64,000 nt of DNA from NCBI GenBank assembly GCA_903893795.1, contig CAITNO010000042.1, forward strand, positions 39,035 through 103,034, written 5' to 3'. Numbering within the stretch: position 1 is the first letter of the stretch; each line of letters begins with the position of its first letter. Source of the DNA: Candidatus Hydrogenedentota bacterium (GTDB taxonomy: Bacteria > Hydrogenedentota > Hydrogenedentia > Hydrogenedentales > CAITNO01). Position numbers and translations under genes: made by a program. Positions 1-8,759 of the stretch are shown one piece after another. The notes under the pieces were generated by a model. That model did no database searches. It worked only from the letters and a program-made list of their open reading frames with translations, and was not told the DNA's origin.

Positions 1-28
1 CGCAGTCATCCAGGGGTTTTTTCGCTGA
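1..28 (+). CDS. Phage tail assembly chaperone, 3' end (partial)
   Basis: Read from base 2, the frame gives AVIQGFFR followed by TGA at 26-28. Short hydrophobic endings with two phenylalanines are typical of tail assembly chaperones encoded just before a tape measure gene. Only the last eight codons are present, so identification rests on position (one small reading frame before the tape measure gene), the ending and the overlapping GpE-like frame. The G4-T6 run at 13-22 lies immediately before the stop and is a candidate slippery site. Confidence 0.5.
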
Positions 29-197
29 GGCAAGGATTTCCGAAGAGGTTCTGTGGGAAGCCTGCGCGCTGCTTGCGCGCTGGTTTCGTTTCCCGCCGTC
101 CGAAATAGACGGCCTGGACACTGATGATTTTGCCAGGTGGATAAGGCAGGCCAACCGGCAAATCAAAGAAATGAGTTCCGACAGCGACAGAGAGTAG
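18..197 (+). CDS. GpE-like extension of the tail chaperone, probably made by ribosomal frameshift
   Basis: The frame with codons starting at 18, 21 and so on is open from the left window edge to TAG at 195-197. It encodes FRFPPSEIDGLDTDDFARW, which resembles the phage P2 GpE family (a short protein with a Trp/Phe-Pro-x-Ser-Glu-(Ile/Leu)-Asp core followed by an Arg-Trp-x-x-x-Ala helix). There is no ATG, GTG or TTG in this frame before 171, so the GpE part has no start of its own in the window. Expression as a fusion to the preceding chaperone by a +1 or -2 shift on the T6 run at 17-22 is the simplest explanation. It ends three bases before the tape measure ATG. Confidence 0.55.
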   Translation, partial: FFAEARISEEVLWEACALLARWFRFPPSEIDGLDTDDFARWIRQANRQIKEMSSDSDRE

Positions 198-200
198 GAC

Positions 201-2828
201 ATGGGCGACACGGTAACAATTGGACTGCTATTCACCGCGTCTGCCGGCGCGGCGCTGAGCGGCCTCACGTCCATCGGTTCTGCGGTCGACAAGCTGAAAG
301 AGAAGGGGGAGCGGACCAACCGGGCGTTCACCGAAATCGGTGCGGCCATCAAGAAAAGCGCCGCAGCCGGCAACGACGTGGGCGCTTTGGCCAAACGCTA
401 TGAGGGGTTATGGTCATCCATCGAGCGCGCCAAGACCGCCGCGCTTGGATTGCAGAAGGCCCAGGACAAGGTTGCGGGGCACCGTGCGGCTATTGGAAGC
501 ATGTGGGGAAGCGCCCTCGGCACGGTAGGCGCGGGAATGTCCCTGGCGCTTCCGGTCAAAGAGGCCATTGACTTTGAAAAGGCCATGGCCGGGGTAAAGA
601 CGATGGTTCCGGACGCGACCCCGCAGCAAATGGCGGAGTTGCGCAAGAGCCTGGTTGCCATGACCCGCGATATTCCAATAAGCCAGTCTGGTTTCGCGGA
701 CATGGCCAAGAGCGCGGGTCAGCTTGGCATTGCGATGAAGGATATTCCAGATTTCACAAAGGTGGTTGCGAAGGTATCCACCGCCTTTGAAATGCCCGCC
801 GAACAGGCCGGCACCAATATGGCCAAAATCGCGAACGTGTACAACGTTCCTATCGAGAAGATGACTCGTCTTGGCGATGTCATTTCTAAACTTGCTGCGG
901 TTGGCACGGCCACCCCCATGGACATCATAAACGCCACTAGCCGCATGGGCGGCATGGCGAGCATGTTCGGCCTGAACGTTGAACAGGCAGCCGTTTGGAC
1001 CAATACGCTGGTGGGCATGGGTGAAGAGGCCGAGGTGGTTGGTACCGCCATGGACCGCATGATGATGAACCTGTCCACCGCGGACAAGCAGCCGAAGGAT
1101 TTCCAGCGGGCTCTCAAGGAGATACATGTTTCGGCCCGAGGGCTGAAAAAGGCCATCGGTGAAGACGCCAACGGGGCACTGCAAAAGTTCCTGGCCACTG
1201 TCGCAAAAGCACCTCAGAGCAAGCAGGCCGGTATCATGAAGGACCTCTTTGGCGAAGAGGCCGCACCCCACCTTATGAAGCTCCTGGCCCCCAAGGCCAA
1301 GCAGTTAATCAAGGATTCTTTTGACGCGGTGGCGGGAGCGGACGGAACCACAGAACGGGTGTTCCAGGACAAGTTGGCGACCACGTCGGCCCAGATGGAG
1401 CTTCTCAAGAACAACACCGTTGAACTGGGAATCAGCATCGGCACCGTGCTTTTGCCTGCCCTTAACAACGTCATGAAAACGGTGCGCCCCCTGGTTTACA
1501 CGTTGATTAAATGGTCCGAAGCGCATCCGAAACTGGTTGAAAACATAGGCAAAGTCGCGGCCGGGATGGTGGCGTTCAGCGCGGCCGGGCTGGTGATGCG
1601 CGCGGGGTACCATGGAATTGCCTTTGGTGCATGGAGTGTGATTGTCCCGTTAAAAGCGGTCCGTGCAACATGGCTGGCCACCAGCGCAGCACTAAAGGCG
1701 GAAAGCCTTGGGGCTGCTGTCTCAAAGTTGGGATTGGTAGGGAAAGCAGCAACAGTTGTCGGCGGTGCGGTTGCCGGAATCAGTTGGCCGGTCATCATTG
1801 TTGGGGCGCTTTTCGTGGCCTCCGGACTTCTAATCTACAAATACTGGCGTCCGCTGAAAGACTTTTTCATCGGATTTTGGAGGGGATTCAAAGCAGGAAT
1901 AGAGCCGCTCTCCCCAATCTTCAAAACAACCTTTGAATACTGGGCGCCGACGTTTCACAAGATGGGTGGCGCACTGAAGCCGGTCATTGGATGGTTTACG
2001 AGCCTACTGATCCCCGTTGAATCGTCTGGAGAGGCGACACAACAGTTTGGGGAGACCGTCGGCTACGTCATCGGAGAGATCGTGCGGTGGTTCATACAGG
2101 ACCTTCCAAATGCCTTTATGCGAATGCTGCACGAGTTTGGGCGGCTTCCAGAGGCAATGAAGAAGTACGGCATGGACATGATGAGCGGCCTCATTGGTGG
2201 CATCACAGGCAAGCTCGGAGAAGTAAAGGACACGATTGTCGGCGCTGGAAAAAGCGTCACCGGCTGGTTCTCCGGCGTGTTGGGCATATCGTCACCGTCG
2301 CGCGTCTTCATGCGCCTGGGCGGCTATCTTGACCAGGGACTTTCCCTGGGCATCGGAAGTTCCATTGGCCAGGTGAAAGCCGCGGCCGGTGCGCTGGCCA
2401 AAGCCGCGGTACCGGACCTGGGCGCGATGGCGCGCCAGGCAATACCGATGCCGAAGATGCCGAGCGTTGGCACCCTGGCGCGCCAGGCGCTTCCGTCCAT
2501 GCCCAAACTGCCAAGCCTCGGCAGTCTTGCCAGGCAGGCCCTTCCCAGCATGCCAAAACTGCCGAACCTTCAGAGTATGGCGCAGCAGGCGCTCTCGGGT
2601 GCGTTGCCGAGCCTGCCGAAACTCCCCAATTTACAGAAGATGCAGTCCGCCTTGACGAACCATACGAACATCACGATGAACGTGTCCGGCGCCGCGGCCG
2701 GCGCGGCCGACGAGATTGCTGGGAAAGCGCGCCAGGCAGTGGACATGGGCTTTGACCAGTTCCGCAAACAAATGGACAAGTACACCAGGGAAATGGGCCG
2801 TCGCGCGTTCGGAGGAGCGACCGCATGA
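201..2828 (+). CDS. Phage tail tape measure protein (TP901 core type)
   Basis: This 875-residue protein sets tail length and occupies the tail tube lumen. Residues about 125-435 match the TP901 core region: repeated short amphipathic helices with alternating Met/Ala/Gly, a FEKAMAGVKTMVPDA start and an MGG-x-ASMFGL segment. Hydrophobic stretches at about 455-480 and 510-550 are typical of tape measures that insert in the host membrane during DNA entry. The C-terminal part (about 735-820) has repeats built on ARQALPSMPKLPSLGSL. The ATG follows the GpE-like stop by three bases. The 3' end overlaps the next gene as ATGA. Confidence 0.93.
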   Translation: MGDTVTIGLLFTASAGAALSGLTSIGSAVDKLKEKGERTNRAFTEIGAAIKKSAAAGNDVGALAKRYEGLWSSIERAKTAALGLQKAQDKVAGHRAAIGSMWGSALGTVGAGMSLALPVKEAIDFEKAMAGVKTMVPDATPQQMAELRKSLVAMTRDIPISQSGFADMAKSAGQLGIAMKDIPDFTKVVAKVSTAFEMPAEQAGTNMAKIANVYNVPIEKMTRLGDVISKLAAVGTATPMDIINATSRMGGMASMFGLNVEQAAVWTNTLVGMGEEAEVVGTAMDRMMMNLSTADKQPKDFQRALKEIHVSARGLKKAIGEDANGALQKFLATVAKAPQSKQAGIMKDLFGEEAAPHLMKLLAPKAKQLIKDSFDAVAGADGTTERVFQDKLATTSAQMELLKNNTVELGISIGTVLLPALNNVMKTVRPLVYTLIKWSEAHPKLVENIGKVAAGMVAFSAAGLVMRAGYHGIAFGAWSVIVPLKAVRATWLATSAALKAESLGAAVSKLGLVGKAATVVGGAVAGISWPVIIVGALFVASGLLIYKYWRPLKDFFIGFWRGFKAGIEPLSPIFKTTFEYWAPTFHKMGGALKPVIGWFTSLLIPVESSGEATQQFGETVGYVIGEIVRWFIQDLPNAFMRMLHEFGRLPEAMKKYGMDMMSGLIGGITGKLGEVKDTIVGAGKSVTGWFSGVLGISSPSRVFMRLGGYLDQGLSLGIGSSIGQVKAAAGALAKAAVPDLGAMARQAIPMPKMPSVGTLARQALPSMPKLPSLGSLARQALPSMPKLPNLQSMAQQALSGALPSLPKLPNLQKMQSALTNHTNITMNVSGAAAGAADEIAGKARQAVDMGFDQFRKQMDKYTREMGRRAFGGATA

Positions 2829-3298
2829 TTTACGCGCTTCTCGGGGACATATCCATCGAGGTTCCGGAGTGGCCCACTGCACTGAGCCGAAAACAGGGGC
2901 ACAACTACGCGGAACATCAGCCGGTGGGGCGTCCTCCGCTGTTGCAGAGTACAGGCCGCAATCTTATTGAGTTCACGCTCGAGGGACACCTGCATCGTCA
3001 GTTTGGTGCAGCGCCGTCGGCGTCCCTGGCAAAGCTTCGGTCGGCGGTCGCCGACGCCAATGCGCTGCCGCTTGTGTTCGGCACCGGCGAGTATCCCGGC
3101 AAGTTTGTCATCACCGACATGGGCGAAACCACGGATTCCGCTGGACCGAACAGCGACCAGGATTCCGTAACTGTGACACTGACACTCCGCGAATATGTGG
3201 AGAATGACCGGTTGGCCTCGCCGATACGCAGTCAGTTTGACGCCGCAAAGGGACTTTTCCGAGAGGCCGTTGAAGGGGTTCGCAGTTGGCTTCAATGA
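2825..3298 (+). CDS. Phage tail protein GpU (tail terminator family)
   Basis: This 157-residue protein lies directly after the tape measure gene, with the ATG overlapping its TGA. The opening MIYALLGDISIEVPEWPTAL, a central basic region with an RPPLLQ segment, and the length fit the P2 GpU family, which closes the tail tube next to the head-proximal end. In P2-like phages U, X and D follow the tape measure in this order, as they do here. The 3' end overlaps the gpX start. Confidence 0.88.
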   Translation: MIYALLGDISIEVPEWPTALSRKQGHNYAEHQPVGRPPLLQSTGRNLIEFTLEGHLHRQFGAAPSASLAKLRSAVADANALPLVFGTGEYPGKFVITDMGETTDSAGPNSDQDSVTVTLTLREYVENDRLASPIRSQFDAAKGLFREAVEGVRSWLQ

Positions 3299-3537
3299 CC
3301 ACAGGCGAATTTCTCAAGCACACCGTAATCCAGGGCGAACGGTGGGACACGCTCGCGTGGGAGTACTACGCAGATGCCTCTCGCTATGAAGAAATCCTTC
3401 GCGCCAACCCTGGGCTGCGGGACGTGCTTGGTCAGTGGCCCGTGGTCCCGACCGAAGGGACAATCCTGCTAATACCCGTTCTCAACCAGGTGGGCACTCC
3501 GTTGCCAGTGGAGGCATTGCCACCATGGATACGGTAA
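3295..3537 (+). CDS. Phage tail protein GpX (LysM-like)
   Basis: This 80-residue protein begins with the ATG at 3295 that overlaps the gpU stop (ATGA). A GTG nine bases upstream is also possible but less likely. The body has the LysM-like layout of GpX: HTVIQGERWDTLAWEYY near the start, then a helix and ILRANPGL, and a closing strand with ILLIP. P2 GpX is an essential small tail protein whose role is thought to be in baseplate or hub assembly. The last 13 bases overlap gpD. Confidence 0.88.
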   Translation: MTTGEFLKHTVIQGERWDTLAWEYYADASRYEEILRANPGLRDVLGQWPVVPTEGTILLIPVLNQVGTPLPVEALPPWIR

Positions 3538-4514
3538 CGAAAGCGGCCGCTCCGGAGTTTCACATCTTCTTCCAGGGGAACGATATTTCCAAGTGGGTTG
3601 AACCCGAGGCGCTGACCATTACCTACACGGATGTGCTGGAGGCCGAAAGCGACACTCTTGAAGTGGAACTCATGGACCCCAACCAGAACTGGTGTGGTCC
3701 TTGGTGGCCTGGCCAGGGCGACACCATGACGCTTCAGTTGGGCCGCCTCGGCGAGACCATTCGCGATATGGGATCGTTTACCTTGGACGAAATAGAGCAC
3801 TCGGGACCACCGGATAAAATATCGCTCAAGTCGGTATCAGCGCCGACGGACAAAGCGCTGCGGAGCAACCGGCATGCGGCCTATGAAGAGACCACGCTCC
3901 CGTCTATTGCAGCCGAGATTGCCGCGCGCCACGATCTGACCGTTGTCGGTGACCTTGCCGAGGTGCCTGTTCAGCGCATCACCCAGGCCGACGAGACGGA
4001 TATTGCGTTTCTGCATCGACTGTCTCGAGACTTCGGATACATCTTCTCTGTCAAGGGTGGGCAAATCGTTTTCCAAGACATCACCGCGCTGCACGCGCTT
4101 CCAGCGATTCGGACGTTTTCCCGCGCGGATCTGTTTTCCTGGAAACTGGCCGCACGTCAGGCGGATACCCCGTCCGCAGTGGAAGAAAGCTACTGGGATC
4201 CCGACGACAAAGACGTGACATCCTTTGGCGGTGAATTGGGCGAGGGGCGCGCGGACACGCTTGTGCTGCGCGGCCGTTCGGAAAACGCGTTTCACGCAGC
4301 GCGCCGTGTGCAGGCAGCCATCGCCCGCGCTTCCCTGGGAAGTATCGCTGGCACCCTGGAGCTGGATGGAGACGCCATCCTTCGGGCCGGTGTCAATGTG
4401 ACGCTGACGGAACTGGGAAAACTTGATGGGCGGTATCGCGTGGACCGGGCGACACATAAGGTTGACCGTTCCAGTGGATACACAACGAGTCTGGAGGTTT
4501 CCAAGCTTCCATGA
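3525..4514 (+). CDS. Phage late control protein GpD (baseplate hub)
   Basis: This 329-residue protein is of the gpD/gp27-like hub family that links the tail tube to the spike. The start is the ATG at 3525, inside the end of gpX, with GGAGG at 3509-3513. An upstream in-frame extension to 3435 would lie wholly inside gpX and is rejected. Family features seen are the N-terminal strand region with FFQGNDISKWVEP, the AAEIAARHDLT segment, and QADETDIAFLHRLSRDFGY, which corresponds to the conserved (Q/E)-x-x-E-(T/S)-D-x-x-FL-x-RL-(A/S)-x-(E/D)-x-G motif. The stop overlaps the gpV start. Confidence 0.92.
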   Translation: MDTVTKAAAPEFHIFFQGNDISKWVEPEALTITYTDVLEAESDTLEVELMDPNQNWCGPWWPGQGDTMTLQLGRLGETIRDMGSFTLDEIEHSGPPDKISLKSVSAPTDKALRSNRHAAYEETTLPSIAAEIAARHDLTVVGDLAEVPVQRITQADETDIAFLHRLSRDFGYIFSVKGGQIVFQDITALHALPAIRTFSRADLFSWKLAARQADTPSAVEESYWDPDDKDVTSFGGELGEGRADTLVLRGRSENAFHAARRVQAAIARASLGSIAGTLELDGDAILRAGVNVTLTELGKLDGRYRVDRATHKVDRSSGYTTSLEVSKLP

Positions 4515-5212
4515 TGTACCTTGTCGGAATAATAAACGCGCTTGACCCATCGGCAATGAAGGCGCGGGTCAAATTCCCAGACAAGGAAGGGCTTGTCTCC
4601 GCATGGCTGCCGGTGGTGACGACCTTTGCCCAGGAGAACCGGAGCTATAGGATGCCTGATACCGGAGAACAGGTTGCCTGTCTTATGGATGACAATCTGG
4701 AGGCCGGGTGCATAGTCGGCTCAATCTATGGCGGTTCAGAGAAACCACCGGAGACATCGGCAGACGTTTTGGCGGTGCATTTCAGCGACGGCACTGTCAT
4801 CCGGCATGACCGGAAGGAAAAGACTCTGACGGTGCAGAGCGCCGCAAAAGTGGTCGTCGAGGCCGCGGAATCCGTGAGTCTGTCCGCGCCGGAGATCGGA
4901 TTGAACGCCGCGGCCGGGCTGAACATGAACGCGCTGGTGGGCGGATGGAATTTTAGCGACGGTACCAAAATTCAGTACAACCAGGTCACGAAGGTGTTGA
5001 GCATAGAATCGGTCGGTGAACTCATTGTGACCGCGGCCGCGGCCGCGCAAGTGACGGTGCCAGTGCTGAACGTGACAACGGCCGGTGCTGCAAATCTACA
5101 GGCGGGCGGGCCTGTGACGGTGAATTCCGACGGACTGGTGACGGTGAATGCCGGCGGACCCATTAACCTTAACGGTGCGGGTGTGTTTGCCAACGGAAAG
5201 CCCATAGGTTAA
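4511..5212 (+). CDS. Phage baseplate assembly protein GpV (central spike)
   Basis: This 233-residue protein follows gpD with an ATGATG overlap. Residues about 1-80 look like the OB-fold of spike proteins, with phage-type VKFPDKEGLVSAWLPV and DTGEQVACLMD segments. The remainder is a run of short valine/alanine/glycine-rich strands (SAAKVVVEAAESVSLSAPEI, then ANLQAGGPVTVNSDGLVTVN) fitting an intertwined beta-helical needle. P2 GpV ends in an iron-binding His-x-His tip. No such motif is visible here, since the end reads GVFANGKPIG, so the tip is probably capped differently or by another protein. Confidence 0.9.
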   Translation: MMYLVGIINALDPSAMKARVKFPDKEGLVSAWLPVVTTFAQENRSYRMPDTGEQVACLMDDNLEAGCIVGSIYGGSEKPPETSADVLAVHFSDGTVIRHDRKEKTLTVQSAAKVVVEAAESVSLSAPEIGLNAAAGLNMNALVGGWNFSDGTKIQYNQVTKVLSIESVGELIVTAAAAAQVTVPVLNVTTAGAANLQAGGPVTVNSDGLVTVNAGGPINLNGAGVFANGKPIG

Positions 5213-5215
5213 TCC

Positions 5216-5569
5216 ATGCTTAAACCCATACATTGGAGCCCAAAACTCGGCGTTCCGGAGGGTGTGTCCTGTGAGACGGTCACGGGCGTGGATGACATTT
5301 CCCAGTGCATCAGGATCATCCTGGAGACACCAAAGGGCAGCGACCCGTTACGTCCCCTGTTCGGGTCTGATGTTTATCTTTACGTGGACAAGCCGCTGCC
5401 GAATACAGTGCCCTTCATTGTCCGCGAGGCCTGGGACGCCATAGCCACCTGGGAACCGCGCGCCGTTGTGGAGCGCATTGCGGTGGAAATGGAAAGCGCG
5501 CATGCAACGATAGTTGTCTACTGGCATCCGGTGGACGGCGTGAAGACGGAGGTGCTCCGTGTCGGTTGA
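5216..5569 (+). CDS. Baseplate wedge protein GpW (gp25-like)
   Basis: This 117-residue protein matches the GPW/gp25 family, the wedge component that starts sheath assembly. Signature residues are ISQCIRIILETPKGSDPLRP followed by LFGSDVYLYVDKPLP, matching the family pattern of an Arg-Pro-x-Phe-Gly core. The C-terminal half alternates strands as expected (AVVERIAVEMESAHATIVVY). It sits three bases after gpV and overlaps gpJ by 11 bases, in the usual V-W-J-I order. Confidence 0.93.
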   Translation: MLKPIHWSPKLGVPEGVSCETVTGVDDISQCIRIILETPKGSDPLRPLFGSDVYLYVDKPLPNTVPFIVREAWDAIATWEPRAVVERIAVEMESAHATIVVYWHPVDGVKTEVLRVG

Positions 5570-6389
5570 TCTAAGCAAACTTAAACGGCCCTCTTTCGTG
5601 GCCAACGACCCGCAGGCCCGTGTGGCGGAGCTGGTGGCGCGCTATGAGGCGGCCAGCGGCAAAACGGTTTATCCGGCACAGCCGGAGCGGTTGCTTATTG
5701 ATGGAATCGCCTACGCGGATGCCAATCTCCGGACGGCCATACAGTATGCCGGCGAGCAGAACCTCCTGGCCTATGCCGAAGGAGATGCGCTCGATCATCT
5801 CGCGGCGTTCTTTGGTGTCACGCGCCTGGTCAATGAAGAGGACGGGCGGCTCCGTGAACGGGTTCGTCTGGCGCCGGAGTCTTTCTCCGTGGCTGGCAGC
5901 CGCGGCGCGTACCGCTACTGGGCTATGACTGCGGACCCCACCATTTCCGACGTTGCCGTAACCAGCCCCGACCCGGGCGTGGTGCGCATATACCCCCTGA
6001 CGAAAACGGGCATGCCCTCGGATAATATTCTTGCCGCCGTGGCCGGCATATGCTCCCAAGAAACAGTGCGGCCTCTCTGCGATACGGTTCACGTTGCCGA
6101 GCCTGAGGAGGTGTCCTATGCAATCTCCGCTGTTGTCCGGCCCTATGTCGGATATAACGGTGAACTGGCGCGGGAGGAGGCCCAGGCGTCCGCGCGGGCC
6201 TGGGCGGACAAGACGTCCGCAGCGCTCGGCCGCGATATCGTTTGCAGTCAGATAATTGCCGCGCTTTCCACAACAGGCGTGTACAAAGTCACGCTGAGTT
6301 TCCCTGCTTCCGATCAGGTGCTGGATGTTTATCAGTGGGCCCATTGCACCGCCGTTACCGTCACATTGGGGGACATGGCCAATGGGTGA
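5559..6389 (+). CDS. Baseplate protein GpJ family
   Basis: This 276-residue baseplate J-like wedge protein is translationally coupled to gpW by an 11-base overlap. Typical features are the N-terminal helix ending in LLIDGIAYADANLRTAIQYA, the ALDHLAAFFGVTRL segment, then RVRLAPESFSVAGSRGAYRY, followed by a segment about an event 'in time' (TISDVAVTSPDPGVVRIYPL). The C-terminal domain contains REEAQASARAWADK, which fits the partner-binding helix of P2 GpJ. The stop overlaps the gpI ATG. Confidence 0.92.
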   Translation: MSVDLSKLKRPSFVANDPQARVAELVARYEAASGKTVYPAQPERLLIDGIAYADANLRTAIQYAGEQNLLAYAEGDALDHLAAFFGVTRLVNEEDGRLRERVRLAPESFSVAGSRGAYRYWAMTADPTISDVAVTSPDPGVVRIYPLTKTGMPSDNILAAVAGICSQETVRPLCDTVHVAEPEEVSYAISAVVRPYVGYNGELAREEAQASARAWADKTSAALGRDIVCSQIIAALSTTGVYKVTLSFPASDQVLDVYQWAHCTAVTVTLGDMANG

Positions 6390-7365
6390 CTATGAAAAGC
6401 TGTTGCCTCCGCCTCTTGCCGTCGATGTCAGTTTCCGTGAGATGGTGAAACTGGCCAACGACTGGCCGGGCCTGAACGCAGACCTGGTACGAACACTGGA
6501 GCACATCGAAGAGGCCGACCCTGTTCTCTTGCAGCATTTTGCGGAGTGGTTTTCGCTGTCCGATGAACCAGCCTGGTCTCACGCGGTGGACGACAATGCG
6601 CGCCGGCTGCTTGCCGCGGGCGCGGTGATGCTGCATAGACTCAAGGGAACACCCTGGTCGGTAAAGCGTGTATTGGAACTCATCGGAATGGGGCCTGATA
6701 CCCGGCTGACGGAAGGGGGCTTCCAGCGCACCTACAACGGCGTGGTTGCTGCCGATGGAACGCGACTTTACAGCGGCGCCGCCTGGGCGGAGTATTCGAT
6801 TGAGGCTGACCTGGGCGAAGCAGCCGGTCTTGACGCCGGTACCGGAACACGCATCAGGGAAGTCCTGGCCGGCATTGCGCCGGCGCGCTGCCACCTGACG
6901 GACCTGACCTACAGGGCGGATGTGACCGACCGGGTTGCACCAACGGACACAACTGCCATCACCGTTAACGGCGTATTCTCTGACATGATTTCACGCCCGC
7001 GCTACGATGGCGTATGGCAGCATGACGCGGCCCTCCTGTCGATTTACGACGGGGCGGTGCATGCGTCCGGATCGGCGCACTACTCCGGGTGGCGGGTGAA
7101 GCCCAATCCGCACCTTTACGGCGCGCAGGACTCCGTTCTGGAGTCCATCATAAATGCGACGCTTTCCGACAAGGTTGGGCGCTTCCACATGCACAATGGC
7201 ACGCGCAGGGCGGACGGCTCCCTTGACCACGGAGCGGCGGCGCCCTGCTGCATAGACGAACCGATGACCATACACGTTACGCGCGTTGTGCGCTACAACG
7301 GAACGAAGCATTACTCCGGCGTCCTGGCAACCGGAGACCTCACAACCCAACTGGAGGCCGCATAA
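6382..7365 (+). CDS. Phage tail protein I (GpI) with C-terminal extension
   Basis: The first ~190 residues of this 327-residue protein match P2 GpI: MGDYEKLLPPPLAVDVSF, then the hydrophobic AWSHAVDDNARRLLAAGAVM and a TPWSVKRVLELIGMG segment. The ATG at 6382 overlaps the gpJ stop and gives the normal N-terminus. A longer reading from 6325 adds only shadow sequence. The protein is about 130 residues longer than P2 GpI. The extra C-terminal part is aromatic and histidine-rich with repeated SG-x-x-HYSG elements (ASGSAHYSGW, RYNGTKHYSGV), suggesting a fibre-attachment or short fibre domain. Confidence 0.85.
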   Translation: MGDYEKLLPPPLAVDVSFREMVKLANDWPGLNADLVRTLEHIEEADPVLLQHFAEWFSLSDEPAWSHAVDDNARRLLAAGAVMLHRLKGTPWSVKRVLELIGMGPDTRLTEGGFQRTYNGVVAADGTRLYSGAAWAEYSIEADLGEAAGLDAGTGTRIREVLAGIAPARCHLTDLTYRADVTDRVAPTDTTAITVNGVFSDMISRPRYDGVWQHDAALLSIYDGAVHASGSAHYSGWRVKPNPHLYGAQDSVLESIINATLSDKVGRFHMHNGTRRADGSLDHGAAAPCCIDEPMTIHVTRVVRYNGTKHYSGVLATGDLTTQLEAA

Positions 7366-7805
7366 TGGACTTTCTAGACAGCAGTGTTATAATGCGCGGC
7401 GTTCTTGTCATTGAGGTGCGCCGCAACGGCACCCTCGTTGATGTGTTCACCGATGATAACCTCATTGTGAACGGTGCCAAGAACCAACTCGCGCGGCTGA
7501 TTGGCGGTGATGTCACAAACCGGCACATCACGCACTTCGGCGCTGGAATCGGAACCTCTACCGCCACCCCTGACAATGCCACTCTGCAAGGGGCCGTGTG
7601 GAAGGCGGTATCCTCTGTGAGTTACCCGGAGACGGGCAAGGCACAGTTTAACTGGAACCTGACGACGGCGGACGCCAACGGTCTGGCGCTGACGGAATTC
7701 GGCCTGCGCTGCGCGGACGGAACACTCTTCTCTCGCAAGCAGCGGGCGCCTATAAACAAGGCCAGCGACATCGCGCTTTCCGGAACGTGGACGATCCTCT
7801 TCTAA
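7365..7805 (+). CDS. Phage tail-fibre-associated protein, unclassified
   Basis: This 146-residue protein follows gpI, with its ATG next to the gpI stop. The N-terminal strands (GVLVIEVRRNGTLVDVFTDD) and NLIVNGAKNQLARLIGGD recall small prophage proteins encoded at the start of tail-fibre modules, in which a field of strands follows a 'NLI-x-x-G' turn. I do not recognise a named family with certainty. Position between gpI and the fibre gene implies a baseplate-distal or fibre-base role. Confidence 0.7.
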   Translation: MDFLDSSVIMRGVLVIEVRRNGTLVDVFTDDNLIVNGAKNQLARLIGGDVTNRHITHFGAGIGTSTATPDNATLQGAVWKAVSSVSYPETGKAQFNWNLTTADANGLALTEFGLRCADGTLFSRKQRAPINKASDIALSGTWTILF

Positions 7806-7815
7806 AGGAACTCAC

Positions 7816-8751
7816 ATGGCAAACGTTACCGAGACACCCACCTATACAGCCGGTGTATACCAGCTTGAAACCACCGACCCGATTATCGGCGGCGCGGACG
7901 GCATCTCCAACATTCAAGCCAAACAGCTTGCAAGCCGGACCGCCTACCTGAAAGTCCGCACTGACCAGGTGGACGATGCCAAGGGTGACTTCGACTCCAT
8001 CGGCGAACGCATCGACGCCGTTCAGGAAATGGCCGAGGCCGTCGGTCCCGAAATGTCGAACGCCGTGACCGGAGCCTTGAAGTTCGCGCTTGACCAGGCG
8101 GCGCAGGCGAATGCGGGCATCCGTTTCCTGCGAAATGTGTGGACGCAAAGCGGATGGCTTATCCTGACCAATCGTGGCGTCATTTTCGGCTGCTCGGTCA
8201 GCAAGTCAACCACCGCAACGCGAAACCTGAATCTATCGGGCGGCCGTTGCTTTGCCGGCGGCCAAGAATGGCCGGTGGCCAATGGACCGAACGCTGCCTC
8301 TGTGCCCTCCAATACCGGAAGCGGTTCAATCCAGGTCGTTGCCTATCTGTACCCTGAGGGGTATTACAATTATGCCCTTGCGGTGACCGCTGAAAACGAG
8401 GACGTGCCCGAGAATGGCATCCCCATATACAACCTTGTGATTCCGGCAGGAAACACCGATTCAACCGACCCCGGACTGACAAGCGTAACCATCACCGACA
8501 TTCGCCGGGTTGAACCGGATTACCCCGGGCTCTTCGACCAAGCTGCCCGCGCTGTTACATATATCGCAGAGGTCCCGTATGATTTTTACCATCTTTCCCT
8601 GTTTGCGATGTCGATTGACAGAATGCCGGAGAGGCTTCCATCCACGGCCGTGAACCAGTTGGGCTGGGCGCGGAATGGGTTTACCGTCGAACTTCAATCA
8701 CACGAAGACAATGTCATAGTGTTTTGGCATGCCTTCGCCCTCAGATCTTAG
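7816..8751 (+). CDS. Phage tail fibre protein
   Basis: This 311-residue protein is preceded by AAAGGAA seven bases before the ATG. Its N-terminus contains DPIIGGADGISNIQAKQLAS followed by RTAYLK, the anchoring segment found at the start of many prophage tail fibres. A helical stretch (about 50-100) follows, then glycine- and strand-rich sequence to the end. The distal part (about 100-311) is not recognisable and is presumably the variable receptor-facing region or a base for the tip proteins encoded next. Confidence 0.75.
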   Translation: MANVTETPTYTAGVYQLETTDPIIGGADGISNIQAKQLASRTAYLKVRTDQVDDAKGDFDSIGERIDAVQEMAEAVGPEMSNAVTGALKFALDQAAQANAGIRFLRNVWTQSGWLILTNRGVIFGCSVSKSTTATRNLNLSGGRCFAGGQEWPVANGPNAASVPSNTGSGSIQVVAYLYPEGYYNYALAVTAENEDVPENGIPIYNLVIPAGNTDSTDPGLTSVTITDIRRVEPDYPGLFDQAARAVTYIAEVPYDFYHLSLFAMSIDRMPERLPSTAVNQLGWARNGFTVELQSHEDNVIVFWHAFALRS

Positions 8752-8759
8752 GAGGTATT

